Positions 7,628 to 16,375 of a DNA stretch of 64,000 nucleotides are shown here, piece after piece. Position 1 is the first letter of the stretch; each line of letters starts with the position of its first letter. A program made the translations under genes and the position numbers. The DNA is from Betaproteobacteria bacterium (GTDB lineage: Bacteria > Pseudomonadota > Gammaproteobacteria > Burkholderiales > Eutrophovitaceae). The notes under the pieces were generated by a model. The model was not told the DNA's origin. It was given only the letters and a program-made list of their open reading frames with translations, and did not search any database. The stretch covers positions 2,549,277-2,613,276 of the forward strand of contig CP070775.1 in the NCBI GenBank assembly GCA_020346185.1. Direction: 5' to 3'.

Positions 7628-10204
7628 TCATGAATCGTCACTGACGGCGAACAGTTGCGGCATGCTATGCTTGCTCAACCAGCCGGGGAGTTCTTCAGCG
7701 GAAATTGCTGGCGTAAACAGATGTCCTTGCATCTCGTCGCACCCAAGCCCGATCAGAATGTCGCGCTGATCTGCCGTTTCGACGCCCTCAGCAATGACAC
7801 GCATACCGAGGGTATGAGCAACATTGACGATGGCAGCGACAATCGTGTTGCGTCCAGGCTGCAATGCCTGAACAAAGGAGCGATCGATCTTCACGAAATG
7901 CACTGGCAGGTGATGCAGCGAGGATAGCGAGGAGTAGCCAGTGCCAAAATCGTCGAGCGCAGCGCGTACGCCCTTGGCAGTGAGCTTCTCCAGAGGCACC
8001 CGTGCCTGCTCGTAATCACGAAACAGTAAGCTTTCCGTGATCTCTAACTCGAGGTCCTCGTGCGGGAGACCCGAAGCGCTGAGTGCCAGTTCGACATCCT
8101 CGACGACCGAACCGCGAAACTGTGCGGCGGACAGATTCACCGCCACCGGGATACGTCCATATCCCCTGGAGCGCCACTCCATTGCCGCGTGACAAGCTTT
8201 TGCCAGAACCTGCCGCCCAAGCTGACTGATAAGCCCCAACTCCTCGAGTCTGGGAATGAACTTTTCGGGCAAGACCAGTCCACGCGTCGGACTTCGCCAA
8301 CGCACTAGCGCTTCCGCGCCGGCCAGCCGGCCGGTTCCCAGATCAACGCGCGGCTGATAGAACAGCTCGAATTCGTCCCGCTCCAGAGCCCATCGCAACT
8401 CAGTGCCGAGTTCGAGTCGTTCAAGCGCCCGCGCGTTCATCTCTTCTTCATAAAATGCCACCCGAGGGCCGCCGCCGCGCTTAGCGTGGTACATCGCTAC
8501 GTCAGCGTTACGAATCATGGTAACGGCGTCTTCCGCATCGTGTGGAAACAGCGACACACCGATGCTCCCACCCACAAAGATCTCATGACCCTCGAGATTG
8601 AACGGCGTATCCAGCGCCTGAATAAGTTTCGCTGCCAGCGTGGCGGCACCGTTGCGCGACTGTATGTGGCGCCCAACGATAATAAACTCATCTCCCCCAA
8701 GGCGGCCCAGAGTATCTTCCTTGCGACAGACTCCCGAGAGTCGGCGCGCGACCATCTTCAGCAGCGCGTCGCCACTCGCATGGCCCAGTGTATCGTTGAC
8801 CTGTTTGAACTGGTCAAGATCAATGAACAACACCACCACCATATCGCCGACACGCTCTGCCACACGCAGAGCCTGATCGAGCTGTCCGCGCAGCATCGCA
8901 CGATTTGGCAACCCCGTAAGCGCATCGTAGTTGACATAGCGCTTGAGTTGCTCCTGCGCCTCGACGGTCTTCGAAAAATCAATGAAGTACGTCAGTGTTG
9001 CATCACCATCCGGCATGTTCACAGCCACATGCTCAACCCGCGCATGAATGATTCGGCCGTCCCTTGCCGCGAGGCGTCTCACCACCGTATTCGGCTCACC
9101 ACGATCACCACGGTCCGGCACCTGCTGCAACCTGTCTTTGTCATCTCCATCCTGTACTTCAAGGTCCCACAGAAACGCCTCTCGCGCCTGCGTCAGGGAT
9201 TCAAACCCCATCAACTCAAGAAACGCCTCATTAGCGTGCACTATTTTGTCACCGCGACTGAGAACTATCGCCGCCGGCGAACTCTCGACCAAGGTGCGAA
9301 AGAACGCCTCTGCCTGTCTTGCATGACGATAGGGGCGCAGTAACGCCAGCACGAATAAGCCAAAGTACAGGGCCGCGAAAACAGCCAGCCTTAAGGTAAG
9401 CAAAAGGTAGCCAGCCACGTCTGCGCCCGGCCAGCTTGCTAGCTGGTACATCACGCCCAAGCCGGCCGCCGCTCCAAGCGCCATCAACACATCGTCACGA
9501 CCGTGCGAGCGCAAGCTCGCGATGATTGCTGCCATCGCGACAACGTACACTCCAGTGTTAATCATCACCGCAATGCTGGCGATATTCTGATCGGAGCGCA
9601 CAAACAGGAGCAGTGACACGGCAACACCCAGCAGCATGGCAACCAGCAGCGTAGCGAGCACCGTGCTCAGTTGCCGAGATGACATCAAGAAGACTGACAC
9701 CAGCAACGCGCCCGATAAAGCGTAATCACTTGCCCCGGCCCAATTGGTCTTTAGCCCAACAGATGTCCCCGAATCAACAAGGTAGCCAGCGAGGTGCCCG
9801 ATGCCAAAAACTACGAGAATCGCAAAAGCCACTGCCATCACAAACCAGCGTGGGTCACGATCAGCGAACGACAGACCAGCGCACACGAACACAAGGTGGG
9901 TTGCGCCGACAATCAAAAGCACTTCCACGAGCATAGTTGTCTGCGCAGACAGGCTGCTCGCAAGCAAACCGACCACTCCCGCCGCAAACAGTGAAGCGAC
10001 AACGGCGACGATCAGACCAACACCGAACACGCTACCTTGCCTCGCGTCCGCGTCTGGCCATGAAGCCGAGGTTGAGCTAAGAGGTTTGCTTTGATTAATC
10101 GACAAAGGAGTTGACGCTGCTTCTAGGACTGCCGGCCACCAACTGCGAATTATGCGTGCGCAGCATGGGACGTCAATGTTTGTCCTGTCCCCAATCGGCG
10201 ACAC
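7628..10204 (-). CDS. Membrane-bound PAS-GGDEF-EAL protein (c-di-GMP turnover)
   Basis: This 858-residue signalling protein has about eight hydrophobic segments between residues 58 and 290, a PAS domain (about 298-415), a GGDEF domain (about 425-590) and an EAL domain (about 600-850). The GGDEF signature is intact (503-507), with an RxxD inhibitory site five residues before it (RKED, 494-497). The EAL domain keeps EALVRW (631-636), NLSAAQF, EITES, DDFGTG (751-756), VKIDRSF and the MQGHLF end, so both synthesis and hydrolysis of cyclic di-GMP look possible. The open frame begins at a GTG (10204) and there is no good internal ATG before the first helix, so the exact start is uncertain. No neighbour suggests its input signal. 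Confidence 0.9.
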   Translation of the reverse strand: MSPIGDRTNIDVPCCARIIRSWWPAVLEAASTPLSINQSKPLSSTSASWPDADARQGSVFGVGLIVAVVASLFAAGVVGLLASSLSAQTTMLVEVLLIVGATHLVFVCAGLSFADRDPRWFVMAVAFAILVVFGIGHLAGYLVDSGTSVGLKTNWAGASDYALSGALLVSVFLMSSRQLSTVLATLLVAMLLGVAVSLLLFVRSDQNIASIAVMINTGVYVVAMAAIIASLRSHGRDDVLMALGAAAGLGVMYQLASWPGADVAGYLLLTLRLAVFAALYFGLFVLALLRPYRHARQAEAFFRTLVESSPAAIVLSRGDKIVHANEAFLELMGFESLTQAREAFLWDLEVQDGDDKDRLQQVPDRGDRGEPNTVVRRLAARDGRIIHARVEHVAVNMPDGDATLTYFIDFSKTVEAQEQLKRYVNYDALTGLPNRAMLRGQLDQALRVAERVGDMVVVLFIDLDQFKQVNDTLGHASGDALLKMVARRLSGVCRKEDTLGRLGGDEFIIVGRHIQSRNGAATLAAKLIQALDTPFNLEGHEIFVGGSIGVSLFPHDAEDAVTMIRNADVAMYHAKRGGGPRVAFYEEEMNARALERLELGTELRWALERDEFELFYQPRVDLGTGRLAGAEALVRWRSPTRGLVLPEKFIPRLEELGLISQLGRQVLAKACHAAMEWRSRGYGRIPVAVNLSAAQFRGSVVEDVELALSASGLPHEDLELEITESLLFRDYEQARVPLEKLTAKGVRAALDDFGTGYSSLSSLHHLPVHFVKIDRSFVQALQPGRNTIVAAIVNVAHTLGMRVIAEGVETADQRDILIGLGCDEMQGHLFTPAISAEELPGWLSKHSMPQLFAVSDDS

Positions 10205-10392
10205 CGCCCATCATCACAGCGATTGCGGGAGCACCTGACACACATCACGGGAGGGGCCTTGGAAAGCGCCAAGACAAGTAAATGTCCCAACGTCAGGCAG
10301 CAATTGGGCTTTAGTGCCAGATCAGTCCAGCAAGGCGTAGCCGCAGATCAGTACGGACGCGAAATACTCGAGCCAGATTTGCTCGCTCGATA

Positions 10393-10423
10393 CCCGGTTG
10401 GCTATGTAGCGGAGCCAACCGGG
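10393..10423 (-). terminator. Hairpin 12 bp past the SWIB gene
   Basis: CCCGGTTGGCT (10393-10403) and AGCCAACCGGG (10413-10423) form a perfect 11-bp stem with a 9-nt loop. It lies just downstream of the stop of the minus-strand SWIB gene at 10436. No U-tract follows, so it is either a weak or factor-assisted terminator or an mRNA-stabilising hairpin. Confidence 0.5.
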
Positions 10424-10435
10424 GAAATATTGGCT

Positions 10436-10948
10436 TTAAGACAAATGCTTGTTGACCAGCTTGGTCATCTCGAACATCGAGACCTGTTTCTTGTCACCAA
10501 ACACGCCTTTCAATTTTTCATCGGCATTGATATTTCGCCGGTTCTTGCTGTCCTGAAGATCATGACGCTTGATGTAAGCCCAGATCTTCTTGGTAACCTC
10601 GGTACGCGGCATGGCGTTACCACCGATAACTGCAGCGAGAGCAGCACTCGGCGTCATGGCTTTCATGAATGCTGCGTTTGGTTTGCGCTTGGCGCCGGAC
10701 TTCTTTTTCGCCGGGGATTTCGTCTTCGCCGTCGTCTTCTTCTTGGCCGCTTTTCTAGCCGGAGCCTTCTTCTTTGCCGCTTTCTTTACGGTCTTCTTTG
10801 CCGCTTTCTTTACGGTCTTCTTTGCCGCTTTCTTGGCGGTCTTCTTTGCCGCTTTCTTGGCGGTCTTCTTGGCCGCTTTCTTGGCGGTCTTCTTGGCCGC
10901 TTTCTTGGCTGTTTTCTTCTTCGCTGGGGCTTTCTTCGCAGCTGCCAT
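10436..10948 (-). CDS. Histone-H1-like lysine-rich tail fused to a SWIB/MDM2 domain
   Basis: The protein is 170 residues long from the ATG at 10948, which has AGGAGA 8 nt upstream; the frame is open further upstream but that part is not supported. Residues 1 to about 85 are almost entirely Lys and Ala with some Thr and Pro, built on the repeat KKTAKKAA, like bacterial histone H1-like proteins. Residues from about 90 to the end form a SWIB domain (MTPSAALAAVIG, then IWAYIKRHDLQD and LKGVFGDKKQVSMFEMTKLV). SWIB proteins occur in chlamydiae and various proteobacteria and are thought to act in nucleoid organisation or with topoisomerase; DNA binding through the basic tail is a safe inference. It appears monocistronic. 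Confidence 0.88.
   Translation of the reverse strand: MAAAKKAPAKKKTAKKAAKKTAKKAAKKTAKKAAKKTAKKAAKKTVKKAAKKTVKKAAKKKAPARKAAKKKTTAKTKSPAKKKSGAKRKPNAAFMKAMTPSAALAAVIGGNAMPRTEVTKKIWAYIKRHDLQDSKNRRNINADEKLKGVFGDKKQVSMFEMTKLVNKHLS
10771..10914 (-). repeat. Six tandem 24-bp repeats coding KKTAKKAA
   Basis: Within the SWIB gene, six head-to-tail 24-bp units run from 10771 to 10914, differing at a few positions (for example tttacg versus ttggcg). Each codes for eight residues of the basic tail. Repeats of this kind readily change copy number by slippage, so tail length probably varies between strains. Confidence 0.9.
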
Positions 10949-11313
10949 CTCGAAATCTCCTGTTAGTTGCCAATCACACGTAGGTCGCGAAGGACGCTCT
11001 CTCGGTCTGCCGTATCCGGCATGCGGTCCAGAGAATGCACAGCGGCTCAAGCCTTGTCAATACTTTTATAGAGACAAAACGTTCGGATGTGCTCACTGAG
11101 ATTCTTCGGCCAATGCTCGAACCACACGCTTCGTATACGAGTGCTACTCAATGGTCATTTCTCACGTAGCAGCCTGCCTCAAGCGGATAAAAGCGAGCCC
11201 TTCTTGACTTGGACACCGACTCGGGTGCTCGCGCCCGCCGCAAACCGCTGTCACCTAACAAAATGACGCTCAGTTGCTTGCTGCGCCAGCGGTGATTATC
11301 GTTATCCAACAAG

Positions 11314-13407
11314 TCAGCACCGCAGATAAACCACCGCATCAAGCGCAATGCAGCCCTCGCCACGCGCTCCGAGAGACAGCGGATTGATATCGACATTAGT
11401 CACTTCAGCAGACGTGTCGGCCAGCAATTGACCGAGTTTTACTGCGATACTGGCGACCGCCGTCGAGTCGAGCGGCGGCTCGTCACGCACTCCAGTGAAC
11501 AGCGGTGCTATTCGAAGCCGGCTCAGTGCGCTCAGCACGTCGTCCTCCTGAAATGGCCAGATCAGCACTTGCGCATCAGGCATTGCTTCGACAAACTTGC
11601 CACCGTCCCCGACGATTACGACTGACCCAAACACCGGATCGAGCTTGCCGCCGAGCATCAGTTCTCGGCGACCTCGCGACATCCGGGCGACGATGACCCC
11701 GTCATTTTTCAAGCCTTGTTTCTCTAGCGTCTCACCGACCTCCCGAAAAGCATGGAGCGCAGCTTCGACATCTGGAATTCCCAGTCGAACAAGTCCCAGC
11801 TCCGACTTATGCACTACGTCACGCGAACAGGCCTTTATCACCACTGGCTGTCCAAGAGCAGCGACCGCCTTTGCCACATCACGCTCGGTGCGGCACAAAT
11901 CGTGCTCGACGACCGGGAAACCGTATCGCTGCAACAGGGCCAACGCATCGGACTCATTCAGCATTACACCCTCGCCGTGCTCGCGCGGCTCTGCAACGCC
12001 AGCCGCGCGCCGAGAATCCTGCATCAACTTCACGTGCGAAAGATACTGCGCCAACGCTTCAACCGCCTCGGATTCGGTGGCGAACACAGTCAGTCCCTTG
12101 TCGCGAAACGCGTTCGCGATCGTCGCTTGGGGCGCAGCAACAGCAAGTGGCAATCCTGTCTCATTGGCAAAGTTGGCTGTGTCACGCGCGAACGCCTCGA
12201 CGTCGTACCCCTGGCCTGCGACTGGAATGGCGATGACCACCGCGTCTGCACCGGGGTCAGCGGCAACAATCGGCAAGATATCGGAGAACAAGCGGCTGTT
12301 GCTGAGTAAAGCGGCGGTCAGATCGATGGGGTTATTCGCCGTCGCAAAGCTCGGCAATACTTTCTCGAGTTTGCTACGCGCACCACTGGACAGTTTGGCC
12401 ATAGACAGGCCGGCCTGCGTTGCCGTATCCGCTGCCATCACGCACGCAGCGCCTGAATTGCTGATCGCGACCAGTCTACCGCCGCGCGGCTTCCAACCCT
12501 TCAGATACAGCTCTGCCGACGCCACGAGTTCGGCAGTATGACGCGCGCGCCAAATGCCTTGCTGTTCAAGAAACGCTTGGACAACCCTGTCTTCGTTGGC
12601 CAGCGCGCCAGTATGCGAGCGGGCCGCTTCCTGTCCCGCCGTTGTTCGGCCCGACTTCAGCGCGATCACGGGCAATTCTCGATCTCTTGCGATTTTTGCC
12701 AGTGTCGCCAGAGAGCGCGCATCGGAAATACTCTCGACATAGAGCAGCAGCAACTTGACCTCGGGATCTTCTGCGACCACTGAAGCCAGTTCACCGACTG
12801 TTGTGTCGCAGTCATTACCAGTGGCGTGCGAATGCCGCACGCCGATGCCACGAGAACGCAAGAGCGCGTATGGCACTACGCTCATTGCACCTGACTGACT
12901 GACGATTGCCACCGGTCCGTCCTGCGCCGGGATTTCGTTGTACATGGTCGAAAAGGAGAGAACAGCGCCAGTTCCAAAGTTAGCCAGTCCCTGGGAATTT
13001 GGTCCTACGATGCGCATTCCCGCGCCGCGCGCCACAGCACGCATGCGCGCTTCCTTGGCCTTACCCTCGGCCGCATCGACTTCTCCGAAGCCGGAAGACA
13101 TCACGACAGCGACTTTGACACCGATACCGCTGCAAGTCTCGACCGCGTTGACAGCGCCATCACCGGGGAGGGCAATAATCACGACTTCCGGTGCATTGGG
13201 CAAAGAAGCCAGATCAGGGTACGCCCGGTGGCCTTGCACTTGGCTGCGGTTCGGATTGACCGGATAGATGTTCCCCTGGTAACCGTAGCGAGCGAGGTAG
13301 AGCAGGGGGCGTCCACCTATCTTGTTGGGATTTTCGGACGCGCCGACAATGGCTACTGACTTTGGACTCAGCGCCGCTCGAAGCGCGTCTCTTGGCGTGG
13401 TGCTCAC
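11314..13407 (-). CDS. NDP-forming acyl-CoA synthetase, fused alpha-beta (acetate-CoA ligase type)
   Basis: This is a single-chain ADP-forming acyl-CoA synthetase of 697 residues. The CoA-binding Rossmann domain starts VAIVGASENPNKIGG (18-32). The succinyl-CoA-ligase-like middle carries SHTGALA (264-270), with the His that is phosphorylated in catalysis. The C-terminal ATP-grasp domain starts about residue 495 (ESDALALLQRYGF) with VVIKACS and HKSELG motifs. It activates a carboxylic acid with CoA and ATP, or runs in reverse. I chose the GTG at 13407 because homology starts there, AAGG lies 6 nt upstream, and the broken paralogue upstream starts with the same GTG-AGC. The substrate is unknown; the neighbouring thiolase-fold and DUF35 genes suggest an acid released in a degradation pathway. 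Confidence 0.85.
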   Translation of the reverse strand: MSTTPRDALRAALSPKSVAIVGASENPNKIGGRPLLYLARYGYQGNIYPVNPNRSQVQGHRAYPDLASLPNAPEVVIIALPGDGAVNAVETCSGIGVKVAVVMSSGFGEVDAAEGKAKEARMRAVARGAGMRIVGPNSQGLANFGTGAVLSFSTMYNEIPAQDGPVAIVSQSGAMSVVPYALLRSRGIGVRHSHATGNDCDTTVGELASVVAEDPEVKLLLLYVESISDARSLATLAKIARDRELPVIALKSGRTTAGQEAARSHTGALANEDRVVQAFLEQQGIWRARHTAELVASAELYLKGWKPRGGRLVAISNSGAACVMAADTATQAGLSMAKLSSGARSKLEKVLPSFATANNPIDLTAALLSNSRLFSDILPIVAADPGADAVVIAIPVAGQGYDVEAFARDTANFANETGLPLAVAAPQATIANAFRDKGLTVFATESEAVEALAQYLSHVKLMQDSRRAAGVAEPREHGEGVMLNESDALALLQRYGFPVVEHDLCRTERDVAKAVAALGQPVVIKACSRDVVHKSELGLVRLGIPDVEAALHAFREVGETLEKQGLKNDGVIVARMSRGRRELMLGGKLDPVFGSVVIVGDGGKFVEAMPDAQVLIWPFQEDDVLSALSRLRIAPLFTGVRDEPPLDSTAVASIAVKLGQLLADTSAEVTNVDINPLSLGARGEGCIALDAVVYLRC

Positions 13408-13601
13408 GCGCCTTGCCCTGGGTGTAATGACACCCCACCCATGGTCCGGCGGGCAACGTCGCACGCGACGCCCGAAGTGAACATGCATTCCACGGCGGCA
13501 TGCCTCTGATCTTCCCCGAATCCGGCTCCATCGTAAGGCATCTTTATTCGCTTGCCCCCTTGAAACCGCGCCCGGCTAACGTATCGAAAGCGCCCCGCGC
13601 C

Positions 13602-13634
13602 CGGCCGACTACGCCGGTAACGTGTCCGCGCGAC
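13602..13634 (-). repeat. 33-bp direct repeat, copy 1
   Basis: This 33-bp sequence is repeated at 13734-13766 with one mismatch (A at 13608 versus G). It contains the GC-rich partial palindrome CCGaC-TAC-GCCGG, as in REP-like elements. It lies between the intact acyl-CoA synthetase gene and its broken paralogue. Confidence 0.85.
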
Positions 13635-13733
13635 ACCGCATACGTTCGTGCCCAGTTTAACTTCTCCTGCCGTGAAACTTATGCAACCATCCTCACGATT
13701 GTTGAGGCGGTGCCCTGTCGCGCTCCCCGCAAA

Positions 13734-13766
13734 CGGCCGGCTACGCCGGTAACGTGTCCGCGCGAC
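13734..13766 (-). repeat. 33-bp direct repeat, copy 2, at a gene break point
   Basis: This second copy of the 33-bp repeat has the full palindrome CCGGC-TAC-GCCGG. Its right end (13766) coincides to the base with the place where the upstream acyl-CoA synthetase fragment stops resembling the family. The repeat therefore marks the break point. Confidence 0.85.
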
Positions 13767-13861
13767 CCGCCTATCCTCTTCTGGTAAACCGAGACACCCA
13801 CTATCGCCACCCATTTTGGATCCAGCGCGGCGCGCACTGCTTCTCGCCGCGTTGAGCTCAC
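13766..13861 (-). pseudogene. N-terminal fragment of a second NDP-forming acyl-CoA synthetase
   Basis: From a GTG at 13861 the first 32 residues read like the N-terminus of the intact enzyme: VSSTRREAVRAALDPKWVAI followed by VGVSVYQKRIGG, aligning without gaps to residues 1-32 of that protein. The match stops at 13766, exactly where the 33-bp repeat begins; the frame then runs through unrelated sequence to about 13679. The two N-termini differ at roughly two in five positions, so this is the remnant of a diverged paralogue rather than a fresh duplication. It sits 63 bp after the DUF35 gene, in the place an intact synthetase would occupy in the operon. Confidence 0.75.
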
Positions 13862-13924
13862 GTTTTCTCTCACTTCAGCTGCATTCTTCTCATCGTATGC
13901 GACCGAAAAGTCCCGAAAAATCGG

Positions 13925-14323
13925 TCAATCTGACACGCTGGTCCTCCCAAAGAAGGGCATCAGTCGCGGTCCAAACTCGACGAAACGGGCCTGCACACGA
14001 TCGCCAATCGTCAGAGAAGACTCGCCATGTGCCATCAAGCGAAAACCCTCATCGGCATCGACCAAGACAATCAGATACGGCACATGCGCACGCAGTTCTT
14101 GCGAAGGCGGCCGATGTACCATGCTCAAGGCATAGACTTGCCCGCTCCCTGATGCTTTGAGACTCTCCGGTTCGCTAGCGCCACAGTTCGGGCAGAAGGT
14201 GCGCCAGAAGTACCAGCTATGTGCGCAGGTCTCGCATCGTTGAAAAACGATGGCGCGCTCCCCGTCGATCCAGCCACGTGTTCTATTTGTTTCATTCATC
14301 GTCTGCACCAGCCCTGTCTGCAC
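13925..14323 (-). CDS. DUF35 OB-fold protein with zinc ribbon (thiolase partner)
   Basis: This small protein has an N-terminal zinc ribbon (CETC, then CPNC about 15 residues later) and a C-terminal OB-fold, the DUF35/PF01796 architecture. Such proteins form complexes with thiolase-fold enzymes; the best-known pair is Ltp2 with the DUF35 part of ChsH2 in steroid side-chain degradation. It directly follows a thiolase-fold gene: the stop TAG of that gene shares its G with a GTG that can start this frame (TAGTG at 14325-14321). An ATG at 14299 (MNETNRT) is an alternative start and would give 124 residues. I infer it is the scaffolding or substrate-holding partner of that neighbour. Confidence 0.82.
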   Translation of the reverse strand: MQTGLVQTMNETNRTRGWIDGERAIVFQRCETCAHSWYFWRTFCPNCGASEPESLKASGSGQVYALSMVHRPPSQELRAHVPYLIVLVDADEGFRLMAHGESSLTIGDRVQARFVEFGPRLMPFFGRTSVSD

Positions 14324-15456
14324 TAGGGCGCTTCGAGCACCATCGAGACATGCGACGAGAGTACACCGCCGTCGCCGTGCAAAAGAGCTAGCCGCGGCGA
14401 GCCAGCCTGGCGACCATCGGCCCTCCCGGTCAGTTGTAGTTGCGTTTCCACCAGATGCGCCATCGCCCCACCAACGCCGCAGTGACCATAGGAGAGCAAC
14501 CCCCCGTGCGTGTTGAGCGCGAGCTTTCCGTCGTGAGAGAAATGACCTTCGGCCGCCAGTTTTCCCGCACCACCGCGTGGCGCCAGTCCAATCTCCTCGA
14601 GCAAGATCGCCAGCGTAATAGTGAAGCTGTCATAGATCGCAGCATATTCGATATCGGCAAGCGTTACTCTCGCCGCAGCCAGCGCCTCCGCACTGGAGGC
14701 ACCCGCGCCAAACTGGCTCAAGCTTGGCGCTGCCGACACGTGCTGAAACGTGTGCGCCTGCGCTGCACCGCGGATCTTCACATTGTGTGCCCTGGTCAGG
14801 TCGCGCGAAATGATAAAGGCAGCACCTCCATCGGATACGGGGCAGCAATCGAGCAATTTCAACGGCGAGGCGATTGGTGTGGACGCTAGCACTGCCTCGA
14901 CATCAATCGGCGACCGAAAATGGGAGCCAGGATGCATTAGCGCATTCAATCGCATCAAGACGGCAAGTTGCGCAAGGTCACGCTCCTGCACGCCGTGTTC
15001 GTACATGTAGCGCGATGCAACGAGCCCGTAGTAGGCCGGAATGGTGGCCCCGAATGGCACTTCGTAATCGACATGACCGACCTGGGCCAGGGTCTGTATC
15101 GCGCTATCTCGGCCCTGCCCGGTGAGGCGGTTTTCCCCCGCCACCACGAGAATGTGACGCGCAGCGCCCGACTCAACAACCAGGTGCGCCGCCATGGCCA
15201 TCGCAAAGCCTGTTGCCCCGCCGACCAGCATTACATGAGCGTAACGGGGGCGAATGCCAAAGTGCTCGGCAAACAACGTCGACAGCATCAAATGTGGCAT
15301 GGTCGTGGAATAACCACAGATCAAGCCGTCTATTTCGCCGCGTTCAAGGCCGGCATCATCGAGTGCCGCTTGAGCTGCATCACTCATCAGGTGGAGCGTT
15401 GAGCTGTGCGGCAGCTCGCCGAACGGGGTCAGCCCGACGCCTGTGACCCAGCTCAC
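14323..15456 (-). CDS. Thiolase-fold protein lacking the nucleophilic cysteine (SCP2/Ltp-type)
   Basis: This 377-residue protein has the thiolase fold: an N-terminal half from VGLTPFG with LMSDAAQAALDDAGL, and a C-terminal half ending NTHGGLLSYGHCGVGG with the His and Cys of thiolase loops. Where catalytic thiolases carry the nucleophile in a CASG-like motif it reads VGGATG, so classic thiolysis is unlikely. Proteins of this type paired with DUF35 act as retro-aldolases (Ltp2) or in condensations that bypass the cysteine. It lies 50 bp after the IclR-type regulator and overlaps DUF35 by one base. The likely role is carbon-carbon bond cleavage in a CoA-thioester degradation pathway. The substrate cannot be read from the sequence. 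Confidence 0.8.
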   Translation of the reverse strand: MSWVTGVGLTPFGELPHSSTLHLMSDAAQAALDDAGLERGEIDGLICGYSTTMPHLMLSTLFAEHFGIRPRYAHVMLVGGATGFAMAMAAHLVVESGAARHILVVAGENRLTGQGRDSAIQTLAQVGHVDYEVPFGATIPAYYGLVASRYMYEHGVQERDLAQLAVLMRLNALMHPGSHFRSPIDVEAVLASTPIASPLKLLDCCPVSDGGAAFIISRDLTRAHNVKIRGAAQAHTFQHVSAAPSLSQFGAGASSAEALAAARVTLADIEYAAIYDSFTITLAILLEEIGLAPRGGAGKLAAEGHFSHDGKLALNTHGGLLSYGHCGVGGAMAHLVETQLQLTGRADGRQAGSPRLALLHGDGGVLSSHVSMVLEAP

Positions 15457-15506
15457 ATTATTGAACTCGTCGCGGCGGCTGTCGCGTACAACGCCAATGC
15501 GGCCAA

Positions 15507-16289
15507 CTAGTGCCCGTCACCGAATACGGCACCTCGGACACGCGGATCGGCAAGCTGCCTTGCTTCGCGCTGCAAAGCAGCAACCAGTTCCTGCTCCCGA
15601 GCGACGAGTCGATCGCTCAACGCAGCAATAGACAGCGCGGCAAACGGACGGCCATCAAGCCCGATAACCGGCACCCCAATAGCGCCCATGCGCTCGACGA
15701 CCCGGTTGACCAGAATCGTGTAGCCATTCGACCGTGCCGCCGCGACATCGTCCAGTATCGAATCGACGGAGAACCCTGGATATACAGCAAGTTTGGGCGT
15801 CGCCTCATCGAGTAGCGCTCGCAATTCGTCGTCCGGTAGCCAGGCAAACACAGCCAGCGCGCCCGCGCCCACACCGACCGGCCGGCGCGAACCTACATCG
15901 AGATAAGCCGCACGAATGGGAAAAGCTCCCGTTTCACGGTCTATGCAAACGCTCTCACAACCCTGCCTGACCGAAAGCAACACCGTATCTTCCGACAGCG
16001 CCGCCAGTCGCACCAACGACGTACGGGCGCGCGCGCGCAAATCGTCGCGAGTGCGGGCAGCGCTCGCCAACACCAGCGACTGGTCGCCAAGGCGATAGGT
16101 CTTGTTACGTTCGTCGCGTTCGACGTAGCCTTCGCGCGCCAGCACTTCGAGGATGCGCAGCGTTGTGACCTTGTTGAGCGTGGCTCTGACCGAGATTTCA
16201 GTCAGGCGAGCGCGACCCGTGTCGGCCAGCACACCGAGAATACGGCATGCCTTCTGGACCGCTGAAAGCGATGATTCCCGGGCCGGCAT
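15507..16289 (-). CDS. IclR-family transcriptional regulator
   Basis: The 260 residues show an N-terminal winged helix (about 6-60: ACRILGVLADTGRARLTEIS, then LEVLAREGYVERDE) and a C-terminal IclR effector domain with DRETGAFPIR, GSRRPVGVGAGALA and SNGYTI. IclR proteins control catabolic operons in response to small acids. It stands first in the operon with the thiolase-fold, DUF35 and acyl-CoA synthetase genes and probably regulates it. Upstream lies the fragment of a cyclase gene on the same strand. Start ATG at 16289 with GGAGGAAGTGACTGA upstream, so a good ribosome site. Confidence 0.88.
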   Translation of the reverse strand: MPARESSLSAVQKACRILGVLADTGRARLTEISVRATLNKVTTLRILEVLAREGYVERDERNKTYRLGDQSLVLASAARTRDDLRARARTSLVRLAALSEDTVLLSVRQGCESVCIDRETGAFPIRAAYLDVGSRRPVGVGAGALAVFAWLPDDELRALLDEATPKLAVYPGFSVDSILDDVAAARSNGYTILVNRVVERMGAIGVPVIGLDGRPFAALSIAALSDRLVAREQELVAALQREARQLADPRVRGAVFGDGH

Positions 16290-16375
16290 TCAGTCACTTC
16301 CTCCCGGAAAACAGCGTCCCGCCAAGTGGTCTGCGTCACAGCATCCGGGTCTCGAATAATCTGCAGCGTTAGGTA

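Noticed and set aside
8486..9343. 285-codon plus-strand frame opposite the GGDEF domain
   Set aside because: Antisense to strongly conserved GGDEF/EAL codons; no family features.
10223..11099. Long plus-strand frames opposite the SWIB gene, rich in Leu/Arg/Phe/Ala
   Set aside because: They mirror the Lys/Ala repeats of the real gene on the other strand and have no ribosome site or family.
11148..11396. 82-codon minus-strand frame at the end of the acyl-CoA synthetase
   Set aside because: It overlaps the end of the synthetase in another frame and lacks a ribosome site or any motif.
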